A stretch of 64,000 bases of DNA from NCBI GenBank assembly GCA_036559125.1, contig DATBTT010000057.1, positions 1-64,000 on the forward strand. The letters are read 5' to 3'. Of this stretch, positions 51,308-59,495 are shown one piece after another; position 1 is the first letter of the stretch, and each line of letters starts with the position of its first letter. The stretch is from JALYTZ01 sp036559125. GTDB taxonomy: Bacteria; Vulcanimicrobiota; Vulcanimicrobiia; Vulcanimicrobiales; Vulcanimicrobiaceae. The position numbers and the translations under genes were made by a program. The notes beneath the pieces are model-generated. The model saw nothing but the letters and a program-made list of their open reading frames with translations. It was not told the origin of the DNA and did not search any database.

Positions 51308-52293
51308 ATCGTTTTATCGGCGGCATCGCCGCTCTCATCGTACTATGCCTTCTGGTTGCGGGTGCGTGGTTCGGGAGATCGATGTTTAGCGACCGGTCGC
51401 ATCCTACGCAGTCCACGCAAGTGATCGTTCCGCGCGGCTCAACGTTCCACGACATCGCCAATCAGTTGGCAAGCGCCGGCGTCATCGACAACGCGTTAAC
51501 GTTTCGGCTCTTCGCGAAAGCCGAACGCAAAGATACCGCCGTCCGCGCCGGCGAATATCGTTTTCCTCCCCACCTGACGCAGGCGCAGGTCCTCGACCAA
51601 TTACTTACCGGCGGCGCGCAGATCGCCAAATGGGTGACGTTCCCCGAAGGGTTTACCGCAAAGCAAGTAGCGACGCGTCTCCAAGAAGAAGGCTTTGGGG
51701 ATTCGCAGCGCTTCGAAACGGCGTTCATGCACGATACCATCGTGGTGGGCGGCACGCGCACGAAGAACCTCGAAGGTTATCTTTTCCCAAGTACGTACTT
51801 GGTGCCGGTTGGCGCGACGCCGCAGATCGTGGAACGAATCATGACCGGGCAATTTCTCAAAGAATTGCCGCCGAACGCCGCTGAGTCCGCAAGGGCCCAC
51901 GGCCTGACCGTTCCGCAAGTCATCACGGTCGCATCGCTCGTGCAGCAAGAAGGCAAGGTTGACGGCGAGCGGCCGGTTATCGCCGGCGTCATCTACAATC
52001 GCTTGCGCGACCGCATGCCCCTGCAAGTCGACGCGACGCTCGAATACACGCTGCCCAAGCACAAAGATGTCCTCACCCTGGCAGACGTTCGGGCGGATTC
52101 GCCGTACAATACGTACAAGCACGATGGGTTGCCGCCCACTCCAATCGCCAACCCCGGCCAACCATCGATCCTTGCCGCGTTCGATCCGCGACGCTCAGAC
52201 TATCTCTACTACGTCGCCAAAGGCGATGGTCACCATGCCTTCGCGACAACGCTCGCGCAGCATCAAGCCAACGTCCGCAAGTATCTCAAGTAA
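51304..52293 (+). CDS. mltG: Endolytic peptidoglycan transglycosylase MltG
   Basis: 329 residues from GTG 51304. A single N-terminal membrane helix precedes a LysM-like segment (STFHDIANQLASAGVIDNAL) and the YceG domain, with catalytic Glu in ASLVQQEGKVDGERPVIAGVIYNRL near 210-235; SPYNTYKHDGLPPTPIANPG is the other signature. It cleaves nascent glycan strands to set their length. Coupled to ruvX and followed by a DUF1292 gene after 10 bp, a common bacterial order. Confidence 0.95.
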   Translation: MNRFIGGIAALIVLCLLVAGAWFGRSMFSDRSHPTQSTQVIVPRGSTFHDIANQLASAGVIDNALTFRLFAKAERKDTAVRAGEYRFPPHLTQAQVLDQLLTGGAQIAKWVTFPEGFTAKQVATRLQEEGFGDSQRFETAFMHDTIVVGGTRTKNLEGYLFPSTYLVPVGATPQIVERIMTGQFLKELPPNAAESARAHGLTVPQVITVASLVQQEGKVDGERPVIAGVIYNRLRDRMPLQVDATLEYTLPKHKDVLTLADVRADSPYNTYKHDGLPPTPIANPGQPSILAAFDPRRSDYLYYVAKGDGHHAFATTLAQHQANVRKYLK

Positions 52294-52303
52294 GGAGTCC
52301 CCT

Positions 52304-52588
52304 ATGTCATCCAACGGCGAGTCGAATCAACCGGCCGCGGCGCTCGAGCTCCGCGACGTGTTGGTCATCCAGACTACCGACGAGAAGCAACTCGAATTCG
52401 AGGTCGTCGGGCTCGTCGAAGATGACGAAAAAAATGCCTACGCCGTCCTCTACTGCGAAAAAGAAGACGAGTTTGTCGTGACCGACGCAAAGGGCAACTT
52501 ACTGAACGACGACGAGCTGGCGCAAGAGATTCTAGACGACTTTTTCGTTCTTGCCGAGGAATCATCCGAAGAAGGGAGCGACGCCTAA
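52304..52588 (+). CDS. DUF1292 family protein
   Basis: 94 residues from ATG 52304, with TAAGGAG overlapping the mltG stop as ribosome site. Acidic; LEFEVVGLVEDDEKNAYAVL and EEILDDFFVLAEE-type ends (here AQEILDDFFVLAEESSEEG) match the DUF1292 family that accompanies ruvX/mltG in Firmicutes and others. Function unknown. It ends in TAATC, one base into the next gene. Confidence 0.88.
   Translation: MSSNGESNQPAAALELRDVLVIQTTDEKQLEFEVVGLVEDDEKNAYAVLYCEKEDEFVVTDAKGNLLNDDELAQEILDDFFVLAEESSEEGSDA
52572..52578 (+). promoter_or_regulatory. Shine-Dalgarno site placing an ATC start for the UgtP-like gene
   Basis: AAGGGAG, 9 nt before ATC 52588. No ATG, GTG or TTG lies in frame before ATG 52630, which would remove the conserved first strand. 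Confidence 0.5.
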
Positions 52589-53727
52589 TCCGCGTCCTGT
52601 TCCTCTCGGCGAACGTCGGCGTCGGCCACATGGCGGCCGCCACGGCCGTGAAGACCGCGTTGCAAAGCATCGATCCGCTCGTCGAAACGCACGTGGTCGA
52701 TTCCTATAAGTACGCGGCTTCCGTCGTCTCGCGAGTTGTCTCGAACGGATACATCGGGATGGTCAAAACGATCCCCCAGATGTACCGGTTCCTGTACGAT
52801 AGGGCGGAAAGGGCCACCGAGGTCGGGCCGTTCCGGACGTGGCTGCATCAGTTTACGGCAACGAATCTGCGCGCGTTGATCGAATCGGAAAACCCGGATG
52901 CGGTCGTGTGCACGCACGCATTTCCGTGCGGAGCCATGGCCGAATATAAAAAACAATTCCCCGATTCTCCGCCCGTAATCGGCGTCGTGACCGATTTTTG
53001 CGTGCACTCGTTTTGGATTCATCGCAACGTGGACGGCTACGCCGTCGCCACCGACGCCATGCGCGACACGCTGATCGCTCGCGGCATCAAGCCCGAACGC
53101 ATCGTCGTTTCGGGTATCCCCGTACAGACGGCGTTCGCGATGCCGCACGGCGATCGCGGCGAACTGCGCGACCGGCTGGGTCTGCCGCGCGACCGATTCG
53201 TCGTCCTGATGATGAGCGGGGGATTGGGCATCGGTCCGCTAGAGTCAATGATGCGCTCGCTCGACGCGATGGATTTGCCGATCTGCACGGTGGTTATCGC
53301 CGGACGTAACGCGCGCCTCGAACAGCGGGTGCTCGAATCGGCAAATCACGTGCGCTATCCCCTGCGGGTGCTTCGCTTCGTGAATAACGTGCACGACTAC
53401 ATGCACGCGAGCGATGTGCTCTTGACGAAACCGGGCGGACTTACATCGGCGGAAGCGCTGGTTGCAAACGTTCCGATGGTGCTATTTAAGCCGCTGCCGG
53501 GCCAGGAGGAACGGAACACGCGCTATCTGGTGGAACGCAAAGTTGCGCTACGGGCGAAGACCTCTGCGGATCTGACGCGTACGATTCGCCGGCTCTACGA
53601 CTCGGAGAATCTGCGCAGTGAAATGCGCGCGGCGATGCGTACGTTGGAACGGCCCCATGCGGCGCGTGACGTCGCGGCGCTCATCGAGGCGTTGGCGTTA
53701 CGCCACGGAAAGGAAATGCTCGTTTGA
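52588..53727 (+). CDS. MGDG-synthase/UgtP/MurG-like glycosyltransferase, probable ATC start
   Basis: About 379 residues if started at ATC 52588, giving the family N-terminus IRVLFLSANVGVGHMAAATA; ATG 52630 would remove it. VVTDFCVHSFWIHRNVDGY, IVVSGIPVQTAF and the donor-binding TKPGGLTSAEALVANVPMV are MGDG synthase/UgtP family signatures. These enzymes transfer a hexose to diacylglycerol or another lipid at the membrane. CTG 52597 is an alternative start. It overlaps the DUF1292 stop by one base (TAATC) and DoxX by 4 nt. Confidence 0.88.
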   Translation: MRVLFLSANVGVGHMAAATAVKTALQSIDPLVETHVVDSYKYAASVVSRVVSNGYIGMVKTIPQMYRFLYDRAERATEVGPFRTWLHQFTATNLRALIESENPDAVVCTHAFPCGAMAEYKKQFPDSPPVIGVVTDFCVHSFWIHRNVDGYAVATDAMRDTLIARGIKPERIVVSGIPVQTAFAMPHGDRGELRDRLGLPRDRFVVLMMSGGLGIGPLESMMRSLDAMDLPICTVVIAGRNARLEQRVLESANHVRYPLRVLRFVNNVHDYMHASDVLLTKPGGLTSAEALVANVPMVLFKPLPGQEERNTRYLVERKVALRAKTSADLTRTIRRLYDSENLRSEMRAAMRTLERPHAARDVAALIEALALRHGKEMLV

Positions 53728-54260
53728 TACTACCATCCCCGCGATACTATGCAACGTGGCTTGCGATTCTTCGGATATTCACCGGGCTCTTTTGGCTCTC
53801 GCACGGAGTCGGCAAGTTTCTCAATAGCTCCCAGTATCTTCCGCCCAATGGATTTCTACCGCAATTCGTCGCCAAGGCCACGCAAGGCTCGTCGGGTTTT
53901 TATCACGATTTCTTGGTCGCCGTGGTTGCGCCGCACATCGGAATCTTCGCCGAACTGATTCGATTAGGCGAGGTGCTCGTCGGCTGCAGCTTGCTCTTCG
54001 GCTTGTGGACGCGATTGGGAGCCCTCGGCGGCGTCTTCCTGGCGCTCAACTATATCCTCGCGAAAGGTGGTATCACGTCGTTTGACGGCGTCGGTTCGCT
54101 CGACATGGCGGCCCTCGCGTTATCGTTCGTCAGCCTCGTCATTCCGACGGGACGGATGTTGGGCGCGGATGCGTTGCTCGTGCGTAAAGTTGGTTCCCCC
54201 GCGATCGTCCCGGAGTTCGTTGACGAGCCTCCGTTGCAAGCGCCGACCCCGCCCGAGTAG
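53724..54260 (+). CDS. DoxX-family membrane protein
   Basis: 178 residues from TTG 53724 (TTGA overlap with the glycosyltransferase stop). Four hydrophobic segments with LRIFTGLFWLSHGVGKFLN and IRLGEVLVGCSLLFGLWTRLGAL, the DoxX/terminal oxidase-associated pattern. Role in bacteria is varied (redox stress, quinone or sulfur metabolism). The Pro-rich tail VPEFVDEPPLQAPTPPE is probably cytoplasmic. The last gene before a tRNA cluster. Confidence 0.87.
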   Translation: MILPSPRYYATWLAILRIFTGLFWLSHGVGKFLNSSQYLPPNGFLPQFVAKATQGSSGFYHDFLVAVVAPHIGIFAELIRLGEVLVGCSLLFGLWTRLGALGGVFLALNYILAKGGITSFDGVGSLDMAALALSFVSLVIPTGRMLGADALLVRKVGSPAIVPEFVDEPPLQAPTPPE

Positions 54261-54301
54261 GAATTGCTCGGCCAGGCCATGTATATGGGGCGGTCGCCTA
54301 C

Positions 54302-54393
<92 letters not shown>

Positions 54394-54430
54394 CTATCTT
54401 CCAACGGACGACAAAAGTTGGGAGGGAATG

Positions 54431-54459
54431 AAAAAAGCCGCAACGTAACCTGTGCGGCT
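54431..54459 (-). terminator. Possible minus-strand terminator
   Basis: AGCCGCA (54436-54442) pairs with TGCGGCT (54453-54459), loop 10 nt; on the minus strand six T follow. It sits between two plus-strand tRNAs and would stop transcripts from the aspartyl-protease-like gene. Confidence 0.5.
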
Positions 54460-54463
54460 GTGC

Positions 54464-54537
54464 GCGGTCGTAGCTCAATTGGATAGAGCAACAGGCTACG
54501 AACTTGTAGGTTGGGGGTTCGAGTCCCTCCGACCGCA
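54464..54537 (+). tRNA. tRNA-Arg (anticodon ACG)
   Basis: Acceptor GCGGTCG/CGACCGC with discriminator A; CCA not encoded. Anticodon loop CTACGAA (ACG) on ACAGG/CTTGT. The wobble A is the substrate of TadA, encoded at 56805-57251. Confidence 0.95.
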
Positions 54538-54548
54538 CATTACGCGAG

Positions 54549-54590
54549 AAGAGCATCGGGAGTTCCGATGCTCTTTCGTTTCGTTTTGCA
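54549..54590 (+). terminator. Rho-independent terminator after tRNA-Arg(ACG)
   Basis: AAGAGCATCGG (54549-54559) pairs with CCGATGCTCTT (54565-54575) over a five-base loop, then TCGTTTCGTTTT. 11 bp after the tRNA. Confidence 0.82.
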
Positions 54591-54607
54591 TTTTGGGTTT
54601 CGAGCTG

Positions 54608-56188
54608 TTAGACGCCATTTGGAGTTAGCGTGAACCTCGCATCGGGGTAATCGATCGTCCAATTGAAATGGCGCAAGAAATCCATCCCGATCAGCCCGCG
54701 ATTTTCGCCGAAGATATTGCTTCCGCCAAAGCATAGCGGCGGATTCGCGTATTTGTATGGGCCGATTTGAATTAGTGGAACCCTTACGCAACTTCCCGAC
54801 GTGGTCGCAGTATTCCAGGAAATGTAGGTGATCTGCATTCCGATCGAAGCGATCGGATCGCCAGTCGGTCCTAGTCCCCCGAAACCGATCGTCGCCACGT
54901 CATTTATCGCCGCGCCCTCGATTTGCCGGCTGTCGCTGAGCTGTTGCGAGAGGATCATAAAACCGCTCAACCCCGTGTCCAGCGTCGGGAACGCATAGCC
55001 GCCCTTGGGTAATTGCATCGCGATGGCGGGCGTGTGGTCGGTCAGGTCGATCGGAAACGCGTACGCGCCCGCTGCAAGCGTAGGAGCGTAAAGGGCCGGG
55101 TCCAAAATCTGCATGCGCTGCTGCTGCAGATCGACGTTGACAAGCGCTCGGGCTAGAAAATCGTAGCCGAGGACCCCGGCGATGCGAGCGTTCGGTGCGC
55201 GGATTTGCGCAACGACGACATCGCGCAAGATCGCCGAGCCAACCTGGAGCGTCTTCGCCCTGGCGTATCCCTGAAATTGACTGTTTCCGATATACGGTGA
55301 AAAATCGCTCGTCCCCAGATCGGTTACGCCCGCTTGACTACCAAACGGTTGGTAAAGAACGATCGAGGGCGCGTCGGTGCTGAGAAGGAAAATGCCCGCG
55401 TGACCGTTGATCGACGCGTTGATCTTGATTTGCCGGCTATTGTCGGTCTCCGTCGTGTAGATAAACGGGATATCTTGCGTGCTGTAGGTCCACATCGCTC
55501 GCGGCGCGGGCGGCGCGATTGCAGAATCGAGTACCGGACCGGCGGTATCGAATTTGGTGAGCGCGTAGTCGTGATTGTCGACGCTCCATTCGCCGATAAC
55601 CTTGCGTCCCTTCGCGGTAGCAACGTAACCCAAGATCTCAAACGTCTGGGCGTGCGCCGTGCCTGGATCGACAACGACGCGAAGGAACGCACCCGTTGCG
55701 CCATCCTCGTACAAGTCCATCGGGACGCCGCCGGGCGCCGCTAGGCGCAGTATCGAACAGCGAGTCCCGCGAACGTCGGCGTTCCCCTGGAGCGAGGCGC
55801 CCGCAATCGACCCGATCGCTTCGGATCGAACGATGTCGAAGTCGATTGCCGCCTGGGCCGTCGGGCCGAGAAGTGTCGACGTAAAACCGTTTGCGTCGGC
55901 GTGCCACACCGAGCGGCCGGAAAAGCCGACGTCGTCGCTTACGCCGGCGGTCGTCGAGATCGTGTCGCGGAATAGTAATCCCCGACGGGCTTCGGTAAAT
56001 TTATCGACGGTTCCGCGGCTAGTGCGCGTACCCGTAGCATTCCAGGTAGCGCCGGCCGCGGTTGGCCCGGTAAACTCTGCGTGCTTGGAAAGCAGGGCAC
56101 TTGTCTGGCTTTGCTGGGCCCGACCGGCTAGTGGGCAGGAAAGAAGCACGGCGCAACAAGTGGCCGTGATTGCAAAATCTACGCGCAT
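54608..56188 (-). CDS. Secreted two-domain retropepsin-like aspartyl protease, first site degenerate
   Basis: 526 residues from ATG 56188 with GGGGGAC in front; signal peptide MRVDFAITATCCAVLLSCPL with cleavage near residue 24. The first 240 residues are a beta-rich domain without a name. Then two clan AA units: unit 1 with GIFLLSTDAPSIVLY (S270-T271-D272-A273 where DTGA is expected) and GVLGYDFL at 338; unit 2 with the intact DTGLSGFM (D404) and GLIGMDFL at 498. One chain could form a pseudo-dimer using a single catalytic Asp, or unit 1 is only structural. It looks less GC-rich than its neighbours and lies between tRNA genes. Confidence 0.78.
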   Translation of the reverse strand: MRVDFAITATCCAVLLSCPLAGRAQQSQTSALLSKHAEFTGPTAAGATWNATGTRTSRGTVDKFTEARRGLLFRDTISTTAGVSDDVGFSGRSVWHADANGFTSTLLGPTAQAAIDFDIVRSEAIGSIAGASLQGNADVRGTRCSILRLAAPGGVPMDLYEDGATGAFLRVVVDPGTAHAQTFEILGYVATAKGRKVIGEWSVDNHDYALTKFDTAGPVLDSAIAPPAPRAMWTYSTQDIPFIYTTETDNSRQIKINASINGHAGIFLLSTDAPSIVLYQPFGSQAGVTDLGTSDFSPYIGNSQFQGYARAKTLQVGSAILRDVVVAQIRAPNARIAGVLGYDFLARALVNVDLQQQRMQILDPALYAPTLAAGAYAFPIDLTDHTPAIAMQLPKGGYAFPTLDTGLSGFMILSQQLSDSRQIEGAAINDVATIGFGGLGPTGDPIASIGMQITYISWNTATTSGSCVRVPLIQIGPYKYANPPLCFGGSNIFGENRGLIGMDFLRHFNWTIDYPDARFTLTPNGV

Positions 56189-56276
56189 GAAGTACGTCCC
56201 CCGAAATCGCACACCGATATGCAAGAATCGCAGGCCGCAAAGCGGCCGTCACCTCGGACGTTTGCGAGTTCTCCCC

Positions 56277-56306
56277 TTGAAACCTGGGCTCGGGGTCTGA
56301 TACAGT
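56277..56306 (+). promoter_or_regulatory. Promoter for tRNA-Met
   Basis: TTGAAA at 56277-56282, 18-bp spacer, extended -10 TGaTACAGT at 56298-56306. The predicted start near 56313 is 21 bp before the tRNA. A 6-bp hairpin GGCCGC-AAA-GCGGCC (56233-56247) lies upstream. Confidence 0.6.
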
Positions 56307-56333
56307 AGAGCGTCGAAACGCTGTTATGGTAAC

Positions 56334-56408
56334 GGCTCGGTAGCTCAGCGGTAGAGCAGGGGACTCATAAGCCCTTGGTCGGGTGTTCAAATCACCCCCG
56401 AGTCACCA
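56334..56408 (+). tRNA. tRNA-Met (anticodon CAU), elongator type
   Basis: Acceptor GGCTCGG pairs with CCGAGTC (one G-T), discriminator A and encoded CCA. Anticodon loop CTCATAA (CAT) on GGGGA/GCCCT. The first acceptor pair is normal, so not the initiator. A tRNA-Ile(k2C) identity cannot be excluded from sequence alone. Confidence 0.88.
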
Positions 56409-56464
56409 AATGTACGGGCACGGTCGCCGCGAAGGCGGCCGTCTCCGCTTTCCGAGGTAGGCTC

Positions 56465-56704
56465 ATGTCAACGATTCCGTGCGATTTCTGCCCTCACCCC
56501 GTCGACCGCGCTCAGATGGAGGAAATTGAAATATCGCACTACGTACCGGATAGCTCCGGCGACGATTTGGCGTATGCGCGAACGTATTTTTTCGGCCATC
56601 CCGACTGCGTTCGTAAGTTCTACCGAGGACTTGTCGACCATAAGCTCGATTTGTTCAAACACATCCCAAGCGCGGGCAACTCTTCGGAAGGTCCGCGTTC
56701 GTAA
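56465..56704 (+). CDS. Small cysteine-containing protein, possibly zinc-binding
   Basis: 79 residues from ATG 56465, after GAGG. PCDFCPHPV near the start (CxxC) and FFGHPDCVRKFY later (HxxC) suggest a four-ligand zinc site between two halves of a short domain, and the remainder is acidic. No family recognised. It is encoded alone between tRNA-Met and tRNA-Arg(CCG). Confidence 0.62.
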   Translation: MSTIPCDFCPHPVDRAQMEEIEISHYVPDSSGDDLAYARTYFFGHPDCVRKFYRGLVDHKLDLFKHIPSAGNSSEGPRS

Positions 56705-56714
56705 CAAGCCTTGT

Positions 56715-56788
<74 letters not shown>

Positions 56789-56804
56789 TATTACGATCGC
56801 TTGA

Positions 56805-57251
56805 ATGTCGACTGACGAAGACTACATCCGCCGCGCGATGGAACTCGCCGCGCAAGCGCAGTCCGGCGGCGATGTGCCGATCGGCGCGGTGCTGGTTTGC
56901 GGCGACCTCCAACTCGAAGCCAAAAACGAAAAGGAACTGCGCCCGGACGCAACCGCGCATGCCGAGATGCTGCTCTTGCAAGACGCGGCGCGACGGCGCG
57001 GCGCGTGGAGGCTGTCCGACGCAACGATGTATGTTACCAAGGAACCGTGCGTGATGTGCGCGGGTGCGATGGTCGCGGCACGTCTCGGACGCCTCGTGTA
57101 CGGCTGCGCCGATCCCAAGGGCGGCGCTGCCGGAAGCGTGATCGACGTGTTGCGCCACCCCTCCTTGAATCACCGAGTCGAGGTTGAAGGAGGCGTGCTC
57201 GAAGCGGAGACGGCCGCACAACTGCGTGGGTTCTTCCGCGCACGCCGTTAA
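56805..57251 (+). CDS. tadA: tRNA adenosine(34) deaminase
   Basis: 148 residues from ATG 56805. The zinc and catalytic motif is HAEMLLL (His52, Glu54), with EPCVMCAGAM (Cys82 and Cys85) completing the site; GAVLVCGDLQLEAKNEKE precedes it. It converts A34 of tRNA-Arg(ACG) to inosine so that CGU, CGC and CGA are read. That tRNA is encoded 2.3 kb upstream. Followed by tRNA-Ser(CGA) after 73 bp. Confidence 0.95.
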   Translation: MSTDEDYIRRAMELAAQAQSGGDVPIGAVLVCGDLQLEAKNEKELRPDATAHAEMLLLQDAARRRGAWRLSDATMYVTKEPCVMCAGAMVAARLGRLVYGCADPKGGAAGSVIDVLRHPSLNHRVEVEGGVLEAETAAQLRGFFRARR

Positions 57252-57324
57252 ACCGCACGCATAAAAAAGGATTCCGACGGCCTTCGCGAATCAGCGGTCC
57301 TTTGTGTCGAGAAGACACGACCAC

Positions 57325-57415
57325 GGAGAGGTGGTCGAGTGGTTGAAGGCATCCGCCTCGAAAGCGGACAGACGTGATGAGCGTCTCGAGAGTTCGAATC
57401 TCTCCCTCTCCGCCA
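57325..57415 (+). tRNA. tRNA-Ser (anticodon CGA)
   Basis: Acceptor GGAGAGG/CCTCTCC, discriminator G and encoded CCA. Anticodon loop CTCGAAA (CGA) on TCCGC/GCGGA. Long variable arm. A short hairpin (GTGTCGAGAAGACAC) lies just upstream. Confidence 0.96.
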
Positions 57416-57429
57416 CGTAACGCGCGCCG

Positions 57430-57452
57430 GCCCTTCGATAAGCTCGAAGGGC
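57430..57452. repeat. Degenerate dispersed element forming its own hairpin
   Basis: GCCCTTCGATAAGCTCGAAGGGC: an 8-9 bp palindromic arm set with a short loop, resembling one plus element mutated into a symmetric hairpin. It sits at the convergent junction between tRNA-Ser and the minus-strand gene at 57464. Confidence 0.7.
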
Positions 57453-57463
57453 CGAGCCGTGTC

Positions 57464-58189
57464 TTAAGGGGACGGCGAAGGCGCTAGGCGTGGATCGGGC
57501 GGCGTCGCGGGGAACGCGAATTGGTCGTACGTGACGTTCGCGATCACTTGGAACGTTAGGCCGAAAGTGTGTTCGGTCGCGGTGAACGCGCCGTGCGTTA
57601 TCACCCAATGATGATCGATGACGGCATAATCAAGCGAAATGATCTCGTCGCCATTGGTCGTTTTCATTTCGATGTGCGAGAAAAGCTGCGACTGCGGATC
57701 TTCCACAACGTCGCTTGGATAGAAGCCGTCGCCGGCGCGCGGCGTCGGCGAAAGCTGTAGATGCACGCGTGCGTCGGTGGAGTCCGGTGCATAGCGAGCC
57801 GCCCAAAAACTGTTGTATGCCACCACCGCGTTGACGCTCGGATCGGGCGACGGTAGCGGAAAATACGCTAGGTCTTTACGCGTGAGTGTTATGTCGACGC
57901 GCTTGAGGTTTGCAAAGTAACTAAATCCGAAATTCGATATCGGATCGAAGTACGGAATGATCGGAAACGCTTGCCCGGTCCGTTGCGAGCCCTGTGGTAA
58001 ATCTTGCATGACGGCAAAATCGTCGGCGACGCGAACCTGGACCGAGCGATCGATGTCTTGCGAACGCCCCAACGACGGCGCCGTCACGTGCGTGCGCTCG
58101 CGATAGGCAATGTAGGTGGGAGCGCTGTTCTGATAGACGAGCGCCGTCCGGTTGGTAAGCATCGCGAAGGCGAGGTCGGGCGGAATCAT
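57464..58189 (-). CDS. Hypothetical protein
   Basis: 241 residues from ATG 58189. No signal peptide or membrane segment is clear. It contains a hydrophobic-polar alternating pattern with AFPIIPYFDPISNFGFSYFANL and IISLDYAVIDHHWVITHGAF, suggestive of beta strands, and a Pro-Ser tail. Family not recognised. The open frame extends upstream, antisense to the M20 gene, but there it looks unlike protein. Divergent from the amidohydrolase gene with 54 bp between starts. Confidence 0.5.
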   Translation of the reverse strand: MIPPDLAFAMLTNRTALVYQNSAPTYIAYRERTHVTAPSLGRSQDIDRSVQVRVADDFAVMQDLPQGSQRTGQAFPIIPYFDPISNFGFSYFANLKRVDITLTRKDLAYFPLPSPDPSVNAVVAYNSFWAARYAPDSTDARVHLQLSPTPRAGDGFYPSDVVEDPQSQLFSHIEMKTTNGDEIISLDYAVIDHHWVITHGAFTATEHTFGLTFQVIANVTYDQFAFPATPPDPRLAPSPSP

Positions 58190-58243
58190 CGTAGAGCGCC
58201 TTCTCCAAAAGGGGCCGCAGTACCGCCGCGTAAACCACGCGGT

Positions 58244-59425
58244 ATGACCGTCATCGTTCCAACGCAAGATATTACCGCGCGCGTCGTCGAACTGCGCCGC
58301 GCGATTCATCGCCATCCGGAGCTGGGATTCGAGGAAGTTCAGACCCAGGCACTCGTCGAGGGCGAACTCGATGCGCTGGGGATCGAGCATCGCCGTATTG
58401 CGAAGACCGGCGTTGTCGGCGTCGTTCGCGGTAGCAAACCCGGACGAATCGTCGCACTGCGCGCCGATATGGACGCGTTGCCGATCACCGAACGGTCGGG
58501 CGAACCATTTAGCTCGCAGATTGACGGGAAGATGCACGCGTGCGGCCATGACGCGCACACGGCGATGCTGCTTGGAGCCGCGCGCGTGCTCCAATCGCGA
58601 CGCGACGAACTTGCGGGCACGGTCGTGCTGCTTTTCCAACCGGCGGAAGAAGGTCCGGGCGGCGCCGAGCCGATGATTGCCGAAGGTGCGCTCGACGATC
58701 CGAAAGTCGAGGCGGTCGCTATGCTGCACGTCGATCCTCGTCTGGAACCGGGGCAAATCGGGGTTACGCCGGGACCCGTCAACGCGTCAGCCGATGAATT
58801 TCACATAGCGGTCGAAGGACGCGGCGGTCACGGCGCGTACCCGCATACGGCAGCCGACACCATTCCTGCGACGGCTGCGATGATTCTGGCCTTGCAAAAT
58901 ATTGCCGCTCGCGAAACCGACCCGCTCAAAAGCGTCGTCGTCACCATCGGTACGATTGCCGGAGGCTATCGCAATAACATCATCGCCGACGAAGTAAAGA
59001 TGACCGGCACGTTTCGCGCGCACGATCCGGAAATTCGCGATGGTCTCGAGGCGCGGGCGCGACGCATTCTTGAGGGCGTCGCGGCTGCGTATGGCGTTGA
59101 AGCGAAACTGGTCGTAACGTACGGCTATCCGCCGGTCGTCAATAACGTAACGCTCGCCGAAAATTTTTCCCGCTATATGCGCACGCATTCCGCGCTGCGC
59201 GTAGAACGCCCGGCGCCGACGATGGGCGCAGAAGACTTCGCGTATTTCGCACAGCGCGTACCCGGCGTGCACGTTCGGCTAGGCATTCGCAGCGAGCGCG
59301 CGGGTTCGACCTATCCCGGACATTCCGCGCAATTTCGCATAGATGAGTCTGCGCTACCCGTCGGCGTGCAGACGCTGGTCGCGTTTGCCATGGGCGTCGG
59401 CTCCGGCGATGTAGCCCTCGGTTGA
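58244..59425 (+). CDS. M20 family amidohydrolase (hippurate/N-acyl amino acid hydrolase type)
   Basis: 393 residues from ATG 58244. LRRAIHRHPELGFEEVQT opens the M20D pattern; metal ligands are in GKMHACGHDAHTAMLL and LLFQPAEEGPGGAEPMI, and the dimerisation domain lies at about 180-300 (GRGGHGAYPHTAADTI). MGAEDFAYFAQRVPG and YPGHSAQFRIDE are the last ligand region. It hydrolyses an amide bond of an N-acyl amino acid or related compound. Substrate uncertain. No partner transporter in the neighbourhood. Confidence 0.93.
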   Translation: MTVIVPTQDITARVVELRRAIHRHPELGFEEVQTQALVEGELDALGIEHRRIAKTGVVGVVRGSKPGRIVALRADMDALPITERSGEPFSSQIDGKMHACGHDAHTAMLLGAARVLQSRRDELAGTVVLLFQPAEEGPGGAEPMIAEGALDDPKVEAVAMLHVDPRLEPGQIGVTPGPVNASADEFHIAVEGRGGHGAYPHTAADTIPATAAMILALQNIAARETDPLKSVVVTIGTIAGGYRNNIIADEVKMTGTFRAHDPEIRDGLEARARRILEGVAAAYGVEAKLVVTYGYPPVVNNVTLAENFSRYMRTHSALRVERPAPTMGAEDFAYFAQRVPGVHVRLGIRSERAGSTYPGHSAQFRIDESALPVGVQTLVAFAMGVGSGDVALG

Positions 59426-59495
59426 CCGCCCTGCGCTATAGGTTGTGTATGTTTGATAGAAAGGCACAAGATATAGTGCCGAAGAACGCTTGGCA

